From an uncultured Carboxylicivirga sp. (lineage in GTDB: Bacteria; Bacteroidota; Bacteroidia; Bacteroidales; Marinilabiliaceae): a DNA stretch of 64,000 nt. The notes under the pieces were generated by a model that made no database searches, was not told where the DNA came from, and was given only the letters and a program-made list of their open reading frames with translations. The DNA lies in assembly GCA_947491945.1 (NCBI GenBank), contig CANLLN010000003.1, forward strand, positions 124,001 to 188,000, given 5' to 3'. This document shows positions 53,301 to 63,293 of the stretch, in pieces. The number at the start of each line of letters is the position of its first letter. Position 1 is the first letter of the stretch. Position numbers and translations under genes: made by a program.

Positions 53301-56300
53301 TAACCGGATGCTCAGATTCTGATACGCAAACGATTAACATGGTTGCTGCGCCTAAGGTAAGTATTTCTGCCCCTAATGACGGTGATAATTATTGTGCAGG
53401 TCAGCCTGTTACTATTACGGCTGATCCTTACGATGCTGATTATCAGTACGAGTTTTTCTATAATGATGGTAACGGAGATGTTTCCCTGGGAGCACCATCG
53501 AACAACAATACAATTACTGTTGCCGATGGATTTGCCGCTGATGTAAGTATTTATGTGGTTACCTCCATTGATTTTGGATGTAGCTCACAGTCAAGTAAAG
53601 TGAATCTGACCATTAATCCCCTGCCAACTCCAAGTATTACCGGTAATACTGATGTTTGTGATGGGGTAGTAGAGCGCTACGAGACTGAGGCGGGAATGTT
53701 GGATTATGTTTGGGCTTATTCGGGTGGTCAACTTGTATCAGGTGGAAACGGAAATAATTTTATTGAAATACGATGGAATACAATCGGCACCGGTTCGGTA
53801 ACAGTTACTTATAAAACAAATCCCGAAGCTTGTGCACCTACTTCACCCAGTACTTTGCCGGTAGTGGTGAGTGCCCTTCCGCTTATTACCATTGAGGGAA
53901 GAACGGAAGTGTGTCTGAATGAGGCAGGTGAGTATCGTACCCAAGCAGGTATGACCAATTATTTTTGGGATGTTGATGGTGGTACGATTACTGCCGGACA
54001 AGGCAGTGATGTGATCAACGTGACATGGGACACTCCTGGAGCGGGATGGATTGAGGTTAATTATGTTAACGACAATAGCTGTACATTGCCAGCTCCGGCT
54101 CGCACAGCCATTACTGTGCATAACAGACCTACGCCCACCATTAGTGGTGACTTATCGCCATGTCATAATGCAAACGAAATTTATACGACTGAAACGGGTC
54201 GCTCAAATTATACATGGTCCGTGAGTGGCGGTACAATTATTGGCGCTGATAACCAGGAGCGTGTAGAGGTGCTGTGGGATACCGAGGGTGATTATACCAT
54301 CAGTGTTAATTATGCCGAAACTGCCGGTAGCTGTTCAGCACTTGTGCCTACTACAGAAAATGTGACCGTAAATTCATTGCCGCTTCCATCACTCGCTGGA
54401 CCCAATGAAGCATGTGCCACATCGGGTGGGCATACTTATTCGACGGATGCCGGCATGACTAACTATGTATGGACCATTGTGGGTGGTGCTACTGCAGGTA
54501 GAATTGACAGTGGTGAAGGAACTAATGAAATTACGGTTACCTGGTTGACACCGGGAGAACAAATAATTGAAGTAACTTATTTGGATGCTAATGAATGTTC
54601 GCCGGCTCAGCCAACTGCTTATGTAGTTACTGTCAACCCTTTACCGGTGCCAACAATTACCGGTTCGCCTACAGTTTGTGAAGGATCAACAATGACTTAT
54701 GTTACCGAGGAGGGCATGAGTAATTATGATTGGAAGCTAGGTTCTGGTGGTACTATTGTTGGCGCAAGTGATACTCATGTAGTCGAGGTGCAATGGGATG
54801 CCACTGGCGATCATGTACTTAGCGTAAGTTATACAGATGAGAAAACTTGTGATGCAGCAGTGCCTTCTACAGCAACCATTACTGTGGTTGATCTGCCAAC
54901 ACCTACCATAGACGGTTTGGATGTAGCTTGTGAAGGGCACACAATCACTTATACAACTCAGTCAGGAGCCATTAATTATGATTGGCAGATTACCGGCGGC
55001 ACCATCGTGTCCGACCCATCATTACCAACCGTGGAGGTTGAGTGGTCTGATCCGTCTGCTCCCGTTCATGAAATTAGTGTGAACTATGAGCTATTTGGTT
55101 GTCCTGCCGTGGCACCCTTTGTGTTACCGGTTACCGTAAATGCTATTCCGGAAGTTAATGTGAGTGGTGAGACTTCTGTTTGCATTGGAACACAGCATGT
55201 TTACACAACTGAAGAAGGGCAAAATAATTATCAATGGAGTGCTACAGGTGGTACTATCCTTGAGTCTGCTCCCTACAGTAATAGTGTAACAGTGCAGTGG
55301 GATGTGCCGGGAGAGGCTACAATTGAGGTTAATTATGATAACTCAAGCGGCTGCTCAGCGGTGGAAGCTACTCAATTGACGGTGGAGGTAAATCAGTTGC
55401 CAATTCCTTCAATTACCGGAGATGCTTTAGCATGTAATACTTACAGTTCATCCTTCTCAACTGAAGTAGGAAAGACGGAGTATAACTGGAATGTTAGTGG
55501 AGGCGATATTATTAGTGATGATAATAACGGTACTATTGAGGTGGAATGGAAATCTGCCGGAACTAACACAGTTAGTGTTTCTTACAAAGATGAAAAACAA
55601 TGTCTGCCTTCGGTGCCTACCGCGTTTACGGTAGAGGTATTGGAAACACCTGCTCCAACGATTACCGGTGGAATTGAAGTATGTAACAATAACTTTGAAG
55701 TTTATGAAACTGAGGCTGGTCACGAAAGTTACGTGTGGACGGTTCCCGCAGAAGGAACCATTGTTTCCGGAGATGCCACCGAAGCTATTACTGTGCGCTG
55801 GAATACACCGGGCACCTATACGATTGGTGTTAACTATCAGTATGCCAATGGCTGTGCTGCCTTAGCGGCTACTGAGATGGAGGTTACTGTGAATCCTTTG
55901 GCCGGCGTTTCGCTTACGGCTTCTGCTACCAACGTTATTGCCGGTACTGCAATAGAGTTCACGGCCGATGGTACAGACGTTGTTAATTATGATTATAAAG
56001 TAAATGGAGTTGAGGATGCTAGCCACGATGGTTCTGCCATCTACACCTGGACTCCCAATGATATTACTGATGACCAGACCGTTATCAGAGTTATTGCAGA
56101 AACCAGCACTGGATGTCTGGATAGCACGGAATTGGTAATCAGTGTATTCGAAGGTGTGATACCTACCAATGTATTACCATTCAATCAAAGTTACTGTGCT
56201 GGTAATCCCGAGGCTGTTTCCATATATGTGTCGCCCGATCTTATTGTGGGGGTAACTTATGAGCTCATCCGTAATGAAGATGGACAGGTGATGGGAACAG

Positions 56301-59300
56301 TGAATTATGTAGATCCCACAACTGAAGTGAGCTGGACCCATGGAGTTGATGGAGTGGACTTTACCTATGAAGGTACTGCTACTTACCGGGTAGAAGCCTA
56401 TTGGCCGGATGTACCGGGCGACCGTATAACAATGGCTAACCCGGTTACCGTTACTGAGTTTGCCTTGCCGCTTGAACAAAAGCTAGAACCAACTGGTACG
56501 GTTAACGATTGTACCGATCGTGAAATCAAGCTGTTGGATTCCCAAACAGGTATGAGCTATGAGCTATACATCGGTGGTAACCCAACGGGTATTGTTCAGG
56601 AAGGAGCGGATGGAGTTGAAGTATCCTTTGGCACCCATAATACTATTGGTGAGTACACCGTGATGGGCTATAATACGGGTAATCCTCTTTGTGCTGTTCC
56701 AATGAGTGGAAGTTTCATGATTGATGTGGCCGGTGTTACCCCCTTCAATATGACCCCATTAGTAGAAGCGGACCGTCACTACTGTGCCGGCGAAGAAGGT
56801 GTGCAGCTTGGATTGGATGGTTCAGAGGCAGGTGTTGAGTACATACTGCAAAATGAAACTGCTGAGCTGGAAACAAAAACAGGAGATGGCAACGCCATTA
56901 TGTTCGACGGCTTCTATAAGGAAGGTACCTATTCCGTAATCGTAAAAGTGGGTGGTGGTTGTGTATTCCCAATGGCTACTTCTGTTGTACTTAAGGAAGA
57001 TGCCTTACCGACGGCCTTCACACTGTTAGCTGAAGATAAGGGTCACTTCTGTGCCAACGATATGGATGGTGTTGAGATATATCTTGATAGTCAGGAAGAT
57101 GATATTGATTATCAGCTTTTCAGAGGAGCTGATGCTGTAGGCGAACCAATATCAGGAGTTACCGGTAATGGCAGCTTATCTTTTGGTCAGTTTACCGAAG
57201 TAGGAGAGTATAGAGTACTGGCTACAGATCAACAAAGTCAATGTATTTCCGAAACCAATGTACTTACCCTGGTCATCGATCCGATGGCTGAAGTGCGTAC
57301 ACTACAGGGCGATACTATTTTCTGTGAAGGTGGAGAAGCTCAGCTGCGTATTGCTGCCGAAGCCGGTGTTACTTATGAACTCTTGCTTGATGGCCTGGCA
57401 ACAGCAGATTTTGGTACAGCAGCAGATCCGTATATTGTTTGGAGCGTATCGGCTGAAGGTACTTATACTGTTCAGGCTAACAAGAGCAATGACAACACTA
57501 TTTGTGGCCCATTACTAATGGCCGGTGAGGTGAAAGTAAAAATGGTTCCATTACCTGAAGATCGTGAAGTACGTTTCGTCGAAGGTGATAAGAAGGCCTG
57601 TGCCGGGGATACTATATTGGTAATTAATCCGCAGGCTGAGATGCGTTACGCTCTGGTGAGTAACATCAACAATGAAGAAGTGCCGGGTTATTCTAAGCAA
57701 GGAACTGAACTCAATGCCGATGGTCATGTAGAGTTTGTGATCAACGACGATGGTGGACGTTATCGTGTAGTCGCCTTTAATGGTAAGTGTGACTTTATAT
57801 TGGATAATACCGATGCGGATAATGAGATTGTTGTCAATAACCCCAATGCGGTAGGCAAGAAGGAATTGCGTGCACCTAATGCAATTTGCGAGGGTGATGG
57901 TTTAGTAAGTATTGAGTTACTTGGAGCCGAAGCCGATGTGAATTATATATTATTCAGGGTACGTGAAGATGCTGATGCTGGCATTGATACGCTTAGAGGC
58001 GTGGCTGGTGATAGCTTCTTTAAGCCACTTATGAACGAAGGTGAGTACTATGTTGTAGGTTACCGTGACGCTGTATATGATCCATTAAACCAATGTAATA
58101 ATGAAATGCTTAACCGCATTACTATTAAATACAACCCCCTACCAACGGCTTATCGCTTAATGGCGGAGCCATATGGTTGTGGCAGTGCAGAGGCTGTGTT
58201 AGCATTAGAAAATACGCAGGTAGATCATAATTACTATCTCTTCTATCACAATCCTGCATCAGGTAAGGAGCACATTGAAACCATTGCTGGTACAGGTGCT
58301 AAGTATGAGTTTGGCAGCGTTAGCAAGGCGGGCGCTTACACTGTGTATGCCATCTCTGATAAAGGATGTTCGTCAAGTATGAAAGATACTGTAAGCGTAT
58401 CCTTTACCGATGCTGTTACTGACTTTAAGGTAGTAGGTGAATCACCTTTGACTTATTGCGAAGCTGAAGGAGCCTATGAGCTGATGCTCGAAGATCAGGA
58501 AGAGGGAGTGGTCTATAGTGTGCATAGTGCAACCGACTTGATAAGTCAGGTGGAAGGCACAGCCGCCGGTGATGCATTAAGCCTGGGACAATTTACCGTA
58601 GGTACTTACACCATTACGGCAACAAGGGGCACAGGCTGCTTCGTGGATATGAATGGCGGCGAGACAGTTACCATCGAGATGCAAACTAGTCCGCAGCCCT
58701 TCGATTTAAGCGTTAACGATGGGAATGTATGTGGTAATGTAGGAGCCATTATTACTCTAAGTGGTAGTGAGGAAGGACAGACTTATATACTGGAAGCCGA
58801 TGGCATAGATCAGGAAGATCCTAAAGTGGGTGCTGCTGATGGAGCACCAATAGCATGGGAAGTAACCGAACCGGTGAGCGGTGAGGTACTCTATGAAGTG
58901 ATTGCTGTTTCGGGCGGTATGTGCGATGTATCCATGGGTATGGTTGAAGTCAACTATAAGGAAATGCCTGCGGCACCTGTTTTATCACCAGCTACCGACC
59001 AGGAATATTGCTTTGGCCTGCCCGGTATTAGCCTTAGCGTTGCTAATACAGTAAATAATGTAGGTTATCAATTAATTAACGAAGCTAACGAGGTAACAGC
59101 TTATCTTACGGGTAACGGAGGCGAAGTAAGTTTCCCTAATCCGATAAAAGGTACGCACACGTATTATGTGAAAGCCATCGATTTTAATAGTGGTTGCCCA
59201 AGTGAGAGTGCTCCTATCGTGGTTACTGAAAAACCAGAATTGGTTGTTTATAATGTAACTCTTCATTATGGAAATGGAGAAAGTAATTACGATTGCATTA

Positions 59301-60238
59301 GCAGCTATTGCTATGGTCTGATACATGCTGATACCATTAAGCTGGATATGTCCCAGGAGGGGGTAGATTATATCCTCTATAATACGGGTACAACTGAACC
59401 GGTCAGTACAGTGGTCGGTACAGGTGCTGAAATAAGCTTCGGCGTGCAGTCAGAGGGTGGTGATTATTACGTGGTGGCACGCAGCCAGGGGTGTGATGTA
59501 ACGATGAATGGAAGCGTTCGCCTTGCAGTAGAACCTTTGGTTGCCATCAATGATGTGTTTGGCTTGCCCAATGGCGAAGCGATCGGAGAATTTAACGTGA
59601 CAGAAAATGACCGTTACCTTTCCGGTGTGGATTACTTCCCCAACGAAGAAAATGACGTTGACAAATATCGTAATTTGCAATTTGAGATTATCAGCAGCTG
59701 GGATTATATCGATGACAAGGGTGAAGTGCGAATGTTTGAGACCATTGGTGATGCAAGTATCAACAGTGAAGGTAAATTGGAGTATAAGAAGCTACCTAAC
59801 TTCTTCGGTCGCGATTCGGTGCGTTATCGGGTAATAAACACGGAGCAGCCCGACCGTCAGGACGTTGCAACGGTATTCATCTTCATAGGTAACGTAACGG
59901 TTGATGATGATCAGGAGCTGTTGTTGCCTAATGCTTTCTCGCCAAACGATGACGGTATTAACGATACCTATGTGGTGAGTGGTACTTTTGTGAATGAAAA
60001 TACCGTTTCTAAGCTCGAAGTATTTAACCGTTGGGGCACCGTAGTGTACCGTTCTAAAGGCGATGGCTATGGCAAAGGTGGTCAATACTGGGATGGTCGT
60101 GCCAATGCTGGAGCCATGGTATCTCTGGGCGATAAGCTGCCAAGCGGAACTTATTTCTATGTGTTTACCATAGACGTGAATATCGATGGTGAGCAGCAGA
60201 CCAAACAATATTCCGGCTTTATTGAACTAAGAAGATAA
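50312..60238 (+). CDS. Giant multi-repeat adhesin-like protein, T9SS type B cargo
   Basis: The ~3308-residue protein has a signal peptide (cut near VYGQ); the start at 50312 is favoured over GTG 50279 because the signal fits there. After a ~250-residue head come ten Ig-like modules (~251-1105), nine PKD-like repeats of ~85 residues (about 1105-1865, beginning for example TPSITGNTDVCDG), and about twelve ~95-residue modules each starting with a Cys-bearing strand (~1950-3077, e.g. YCAGEEGVQLGLDG). A cadherin-like/Big domain (~3078-3195) and a CHU_C gliding-associated sorting domain (LPNAFSPNDDGIND to the end, ~3205-3308) complete it. CHU_C marks T9SS type B secretion. It is likely a surface filament or adhesin, related in plan to SprB. 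Its PorP/SprF partner follows by 11 nt. Confidence 0.93.
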   Translation: MKRMKHLFGVFVCLLLAVNVYGQEFGAGVNSADEQVKRNKLYKQVERQIAKSGASLKGLRDSISSLEDQYCSAGGADVIVPNSWHKDAIDITWRVYTTAGGVQTDHPEWFTINGSGQNTELHFLPHQVEPQYYGQSVVFSYVQTDGLGNVGTSYDYTRVYESPAVFNLGSDAEICQGQTYDLVLDGSEVGVEYKFYRDGTLVNEVPESGTGGAMSYRVSRAGVYTVKAIHTKGKCEVDMNGSATLIVNSLPPITATNGGNICLGLPFTLQGGPAGMESYTWTDENGDVVGALPELTLNSSAYGVGSHTFTLTVEDGKTCENSATTTVEVFGLPNVTAANNGPICEGGTATLEATVTGGEAPYSYEWTKVPDLTIVSTNKDYIINPVVASDAGTYEVSVSDANGCAATATSQTTLEVTERPTVSIAYNDPVCEGLALTLTATPSGGTTNYLEYVWYKNGLEIGRGAANTYTINPAVAPDDDGTYSVTVQDDGGCVSDAAQIAVTIHPNTQATASSNSPACVGQDIMLTGGPAGMDSYAWTGPDGFVSNEQSPVISNATAVMAGDYTLTIIDGNTCTTNATTTVVVNELPSITADNDSPVCEGQDVNLSSIVSGGMAPFTFSWSKVGNPAEISTQQSFTLSSVTMTDAGQYQVSVVDDNGCEAPVSAITEVTVNPVATVTVSNSGPVCAGSDITLSAEVTGGTGPYAYQWVKTTSGLTVSTDPSFTISGANSFDAGEYVLLVTDDNGCSPAGASTIVVVNSQPTVSISYNAPVCENTDLILTAVAAGGNGVYSEYVWYKDGVEIARGSEASHTVVGTTVADGGTYSVSVEDNIGCNSTTSDLAVTIHANPLVTADNNGPLCAGDNLQLTGGPESMDSYSWTGPNGFISTEQSPLLNNVTTAATGNYELTVTDNNTCSASATTIVEVNDINAALRISPAPPGSSVCENTELTFVADATLGSDDYTYEFIVNGTPRPASGNSIAVVITENTTVEVTITDNVTGCSDSDTQTINMVAAPKVSISAPNDGDNYCAGQPVTITADPYDADYQYEFFYNDGNGDVSLGAPSNNNTITVADGFAADVSIYVVTSIDFGCSSQSSKVNLTINPLPTPSITGNTDVCDGVVERYETEAGMLDYVWAYSGGQLVSGGNGNNFIEIRWNTIGTGSVTVTYKTNPEACAPTSPSTLPVVVSALPLITIEGRTEVCLNEAGEYRTQAGMTNYFWDVDGGTITAGQGSDVINVTWDTPGAGWIEVNYVNDNSCTLPAPARTAITVHNRPTPTISGDLSPCHNANEIYTTETGRSNYTWSVSGGTIIGADNQERVEVLWDTEGDYTISVNYAETAGSCSALVPTTENVTVNSLPLPSLAGPNEACATSGGHTYSTDAGMTNYVWTIVGGATAGRIDSGEGTNEITVTWLTPGEQIIEVTYLDANECSPAQPTAYVVTVNPLPVPTITGSPTVCEGSTMTYVTEEGMSNYDWKLGSGGTIVGASDTHVVEVQWDATGDHVLSVSYTDEKTCDAAVPSTATITVVDLPTPTIDGLDVACEGHTITYTTQSGAINYDWQITGGTIVSDPSLPTVEVEWSDPSAPVHEISVNYELFGCPAVAPFVLPVTVNAIPEVNVSGETSVCIGTQHVYTTEEGQNNYQWSATGGTILESAPYSNSVTVQWDVPGEATIEVNYDNSSGCSAVEATQLTVEVNQLPIPSITGDALACNTYSSSFSTEVGKTEYNWNVSGGDIISDDNNGTIEVEWKSAGTNTVSVSYKDEKQCLPSVPTAFTVEVLETPAPTITGGIEVCNNNFEVYETEAGHESYVWTVPAEGTIVSGDATEAITVRWNTPGTYTIGVNYQYANGCAALAATEMEVTVNPLAGVSLTASATNVIAGTAIEFTADGTDVVNYDYKVNGVEDASHDGSAIYTWTPNDITDDQTVIRVIAETSTGCLDSTELVISVFEGVIPTNVLPFNQSYCAGNPEAVSIYVSPDLIVGVTYELIRNEDGQVMGTVNYVDPTTEVSWTHGVDGVDFTYEGTATYRVEAYWPDVPGDRITMANPVTVTEFALPLEQKLEPTGTVNDCTDREIKLLDSQTGMSYELYIGGNPTGIVQEGADGVEVSFGTHNTIGEYTVMGYNTGNPLCAVPMSGSFMIDVAGVTPFNMTPLVEADRHYCAGEEGVQLGLDGSEAGVEYILQNETAELETKTGDGNAIMFDGFYKEGTYSVIVKVGGGCVFPMATSVVLKEDALPTAFTLLAEDKGHFCANDMDGVEIYLDSQEDDIDYQLFRGADAVGEPISGVTGNGSLSFGQFTEVGEYRVLATDQQSQCISETNVLTLVIDPMAEVRTLQGDTIFCEGGEAQLRIAAEAGVTYELLLDGLATADFGTAADPYIVWSVSAEGTYTVQANKSNDNTICGPLLMAGEVKVKMVPLPEDREVRFVEGDKKACAGDTILVINPQAEMRYALVSNINNEEVPGYSKQGTELNADGHVEFVINDDGGRYRVVAFNGKCDFILDNTDADNEIVVNNPNAVGKKELRAPNAICEGDGLVSIELLGAEADVNYILFRVREDADAGIDTLRGVAGDSFFKPLMNEGEYYVVGYRDAVYDPLNQCNNEMLNRITIKYNPLPTAYRLMAEPYGCGSAEAVLALENTQVDHNYYLFYHNPASGKEHIETIAGTGAKYEFGSVSKAGAYTVYAISDKGCSSSMKDTVSVSFTDAVTDFKVVGESPLTYCEAEGAYELMLEDQEEGVVYSVHSATDLISQVEGTAAGDALSLGQFTVGTYTITATRGTGCFVDMNGGETVTIEMQTSPQPFDLSVNDGNVCGNVGAIITLSGSEEGQTYILEADGIDQEDPKVGAADGAPIAWEVTEPVSGEVLYEVIAVSGGMCDVSMGMVEVNYKEMPAAPVLSPATDQEYCFGLPGISLSVANTVNNVGYQLINEANEVTAYLTGNGGEVSFPNPIKGTHTYYVKAIDFNSGCPSESAPIVVTEKPELVVYNVTLHYGNGESNYDCISSYCYGLIHADTIKLDMSQEGVDYILYNTGTTEPVSTVVGTGAEISFGVQSEGGDYYVVARSQGCDVTMNGSVRLAVEPLVAINDVFGLPNGEAIGEFNVTENDRYLSGVDYFPNEENDVDKYRNLQFEIISSWDYIDDKGEVRMFETIGDASINSEGKLEYKKLPNFFGRDSVRYRVINTEQPDRQDVATVFIFIGNVTVDDDQELLLPNAFSPNDDGINDTYVVSGTFVNENTVSKLEVFNRWGTVVYRSKGDGYGKGGQYWDGRANAGAMVSLGDKLPSGTYFYVFTIDVNIDGEQQTKQYSGFIELRR

Positions 60239-60249
60239 ATGATTAAACT

Positions 60250-61182
60250 ATGAGATATTTATTAATCATATTGTGCATGCTGATGTTGGTTGGCTCCGCC
60301 ACGGCACAGGATCAGGTACAATACAATCACTATATTGCCAATCAGGGTGTGTTAAATCCCGCCTATAATGGTACCCGGGATGTAATTAGTGGACTAACTT
60401 TGCACCGGAGTCAATGGTTGGGCATGGACGATTCGCCCATGAGTCAGGCCATTAATGTGCACGGCCCCATTGAGGATACCAATCTGGGTGTGGGTGTTGT
60501 ACTTGAGAATGATCGCATTGGTTTTACAAATAGTTTCAATTTTATGGCTGCCGGTTCCTATAAGTTGGAAATGGGAAGACGCAAGTTTTTATCATTAGGA
60601 TTACAGGTGGGGGTTACCTCAAATGTGTATGATGGAACTAAGGCCATTACCGATGATTACGGAGATCCAATGTTTATGCGTAAGGAGTCAATCTTGGGTT
60701 TCAATTTTGGTGTGGGTGCTTATTACTACGCCGAAAATTATTTTGCCGGGTTTTCAATACCACGATTTTTTAGCCCATCATTCGATGAAGCACAAGAAAA
60801 TGATGGTGATTTTAAAAATACCGTAAGTTTTGAAAATATGCATACTTATTGGTACGGTGGCTATATCTTTGATTGGGGCGAGGTAAAAGTTAAACCTACT
60901 GCATTAATACGTGCTGTGGTGGGTGCACCCCTTACCTTTGATGTCTCTGGTAATGTACTATTAAGTGAACGTCTTTGGTTAGGAGCAGGCTATCGTAGTA
61001 TCTCCGAAGTGGTCTTCCTGACTGAGTACATAATCAACCGGCAATGGTCGGTTCGTTATTCCTTTGACTATTCATTATCGCCACTGAATAAGTTTGGACA
61101 GTATGGCTCACATGAAATAGGATTACAGTTCGATTTCTCATTTAATAAGCGGGCTGGTATGCGATCGATCCGATATTTCTAA
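60250..61182 (+). CDS. PorP/SprF-family outer-membrane protein
   Basis: The 310-residue protein has a signal peptide (cut near ATAQ) and the PorP/SprF family beta-barrel pattern: QYNHYIANQGVLNPAYNGTR at the N-terminus (about 18-37), then many aromatic strands, ending in EIGLQFDFSFNKR. PorP/SprF proteins are required for secretion or surface anchoring of type B cargo such as SprB. Its place right after the giant cargo gene (11 nt) makes a specific pairing likely. Confidence 0.93.
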   Translation: MRYLLIILCMLMLVGSATAQDQVQYNHYIANQGVLNPAYNGTRDVISGLTLHRSQWLGMDDSPMSQAINVHGPIEDTNLGVGVVLENDRIGFTNSFNFMAAGSYKLEMGRRKFLSLGLQVGVTSNVYDGTKAITDDYGDPMFMRKESILGFNFGVGAYYYAENYFAGFSIPRFFSPSFDEAQENDGDFKNTVSFENMHTYWYGGYIFDWGEVKVKPTALIRAVVGAPLTFDVSGNVLLSERLWLGAGYRSISEVVFLTEYIINRQWSVRYSFDYSLSPLNKFGQYGSHEIGLQFDFSFNKRAGMRSIRYF

Positions 61183-61234
61183 AAAATATCATGAAGTAAA
61201 TGAAAACGATTTTGTTTGATAAAACAGTGAAGCG

Positions 61235-63259
61235 ATGAAACCTAATTCTCGAATATTATTTCTATTTCTTATGCTGCTGGCAGTGTTGAGTGCACAGGCG
61301 CAGCGTAGTGAACTAAGAAAAGCGCAGCAGTTTTTGGCTAACGAGGAATACTACAGGGCATTGGAGTATTATAATATGGCAGCTGAAAAAGGTGCTGAGT
61401 TTGATACTCAAACAAAAATTGAGATTGCCCGATGCTATTTTCACCAGAAGAATCAAAACGAAGCTTTGAGTCGTTACGAAGCTTTGCAGGATGATTTAAA
61501 GGGAGAGGATATTGTTAACTTCGCTGTGTGCTGGCACCAGGCCGGGGGTTTTGATCTGGCCATCGAGTGGTATACAAAGGCCAAGCAGGAGGGTGCCAAT
61601 CCCATAGACATGGATAACCTGATTAAATCCTGCGAGTGGGCCAAAGAAAATGGGGGCTTTAACCCAGATGTGGTGGTTAACCCTGCCGGTTTGCTGGTGG
61701 GCGATCAGTCCTTTGGTATTCAGTATTTCAAAGAGGGTGTAGTGTATTCTGCCGAGAAGGAAGGACGTAGCAAAGAAGTAGATCGCTCGGGCAAAGGCTT
61801 TCTCAACCTCTTCTATTCCGAGCTGGTGGATGGTGAGATTCAGGAAGGGAAAAGGTCTTTTTCAAAAAATCTCGAGTCGGATTATCATGTTGGAGCCACT
61901 GCCTTTACCAGCGATTATAAACGTATTTATTACACCAAACCGGTGCGCATCCGCGGTGGCGACAGTCGCCTGAAGATTTTCACTTCCGAATTTGACGGTA
62001 GTGAGTGGGTCAACGAGCGGGAACTGAGCATCAACGACAATGCCTATAATACGGCTTATCCGGCTGTATCACCCGATAATAAATATCTTTATTTTTCATC
62101 AACTCAAAGAGGCGGTTTCGGCGGAAAAGACTTATGGCGTGCCGAGATTAAATCATCGGGCGATGTAGGTAATGCCATTAACCTGGGGCGTGAGATCAAT
62201 ACTTTTGGCGATGAGGAATGGCCTTTTATCGATCAGGAGGGTAATCTGTTTTTTGCTTCTGACGGACACCGTGGTTTTGGTGGACTCGATATTTTTAAGG
62301 CCGAATATACGCCCAATGGTTTTGGAGCACCGGTTAACCTTCGTCAGCCTATCAACGGCGGTATGGACGATTTTGGTTACGTATTAAGCCCCATTGATCC
62401 AAGTCGTGGTTTTCTGTCGTCGAACCGTCTGGGAGATGGGAGTAACGACGGGGTTTTTACCATAGCACCACCCGTTGAAGAAGTTGAGGAAGATGATGCA
62501 CCGCCTATTTTTGGCCTCGACGAAGTACCGGTGGTGGATATGCAGGATGAGATACCCGTGGTGAGTGAACCGGAAGCGTCTACAGTGGATTTATCCATGT
62601 ATCCCACCAGTCTTAGCACTAAGCTAACCTCTACCTTTAATGGCGGCCCTATTGCCGGGGTAACTATATTGATAAGGGATGCTAATACTGGTGAAGAAGT
62701 GGTAACAGGAAAGAGTGATTCAGAAGGACGTATCGAGTTGAGCATCCCTGATGGGTATAAAAAAGAGGATCAGGAATTTGAAATTATTGTATCCAAAGGT
62801 GATGAATATAAAACCAAGCGCATGCTGGTAAATGTTATGGAAATTGAAGACATTAATAATAATGGCCTGATGCTAACTCCGATTTTTAACGATGATGTGC
62901 TGGATGATATTGGTAAGATGGTGGTGCCTTATCGTGATAATACGATTACTAAGGAAGGGCAGGCTGTTTTGGATCGTTTATCCACCTATCTTTTGCAAAA
63001 TCCAAATATTGTAGTGAAATTGAATGGACATACCGAGGCGAAAGGTAACCGCTATAATAACCTTCGGGTATCTCAAACAATTGCCGATAAGGCCGAACAG
63101 GTAATGATCGCCAAAGGCGTTAACGATGATCAGATGATACCGCGAGGATATGGCGAGCGCTACCTGATTAATAAATGTAAGCGCGGCGTGTATTGTTCCG
63201 ACAGCCAGCATCTGGTGAACCGGCGAATCGAAGTGGTTGTTTGGCGCATTCGTGATTAA
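61235..63259 (+). CDS. PorE-like protein: TPR, PD40 propeller, regulatory-like and OmpA domains
   Basis: The 674-residue protein has a signal peptide (cut near SAQAQ), TPR repeats (~25-125), a PD40/WD40-type beta-propeller (~165-395, with blades such as AYPAVSPDNKYLYFSSTQRGG), a carboxypeptidase-regulatory-like beta domain (~450-540) and an OmpA C-terminal peptidoglycan-binding domain (~555-674, LNGHTEAKGNRYNNLRVS and NRRIEVVVW). This domain order is that of PorE of Porphyromonas, a T9SS envelope component. It may tie the secretion apparatus or PorP/SprF partner to peptidoglycan. It follows the PorP gene by 52 nt. Similar proteins are frequent beside type B cargo. Confidence 0.88.
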   Translation: MKPNSRILFLFLMLLAVLSAQAQRSELRKAQQFLANEEYYRALEYYNMAAEKGAEFDTQTKIEIARCYFHQKNQNEALSRYEALQDDLKGEDIVNFAVCWHQAGGFDLAIEWYTKAKQEGANPIDMDNLIKSCEWAKENGGFNPDVVVNPAGLLVGDQSFGIQYFKEGVVYSAEKEGRSKEVDRSGKGFLNLFYSELVDGEIQEGKRSFSKNLESDYHVGATAFTSDYKRIYYTKPVRIRGGDSRLKIFTSEFDGSEWVNERELSINDNAYNTAYPAVSPDNKYLYFSSTQRGGFGGKDLWRAEIKSSGDVGNAINLGREINTFGDEEWPFIDQEGNLFFASDGHRGFGGLDIFKAEYTPNGFGAPVNLRQPINGGMDDFGYVLSPIDPSRGFLSSNRLGDGSNDGVFTIAPPVEEVEEDDAPPIFGLDEVPVVDMQDEIPVVSEPEASTVDLSMYPTSLSTKLTSTFNGGPIAGVTILIRDANTGEEVVTGKSDSEGRIELSIPDGYKKEDQEFEIIVSKGDEYKTKRMLVNVMEIEDINNNGLMLTPIFNDDVLDDIGKMVVPYRDNTITKEGQAVLDRLSTYLLQNPNIVVKLNGHTEAKGNRYNNLRVSQTIADKAEQVMIAKGVNDDQMIPRGYGERYLINKCKRGVYCSDSQHLVNRRIEVVVWRIRD

Positions 63260-63293
63260 TGATTAACTATAACACCCTAATAGCTTGTCAATA

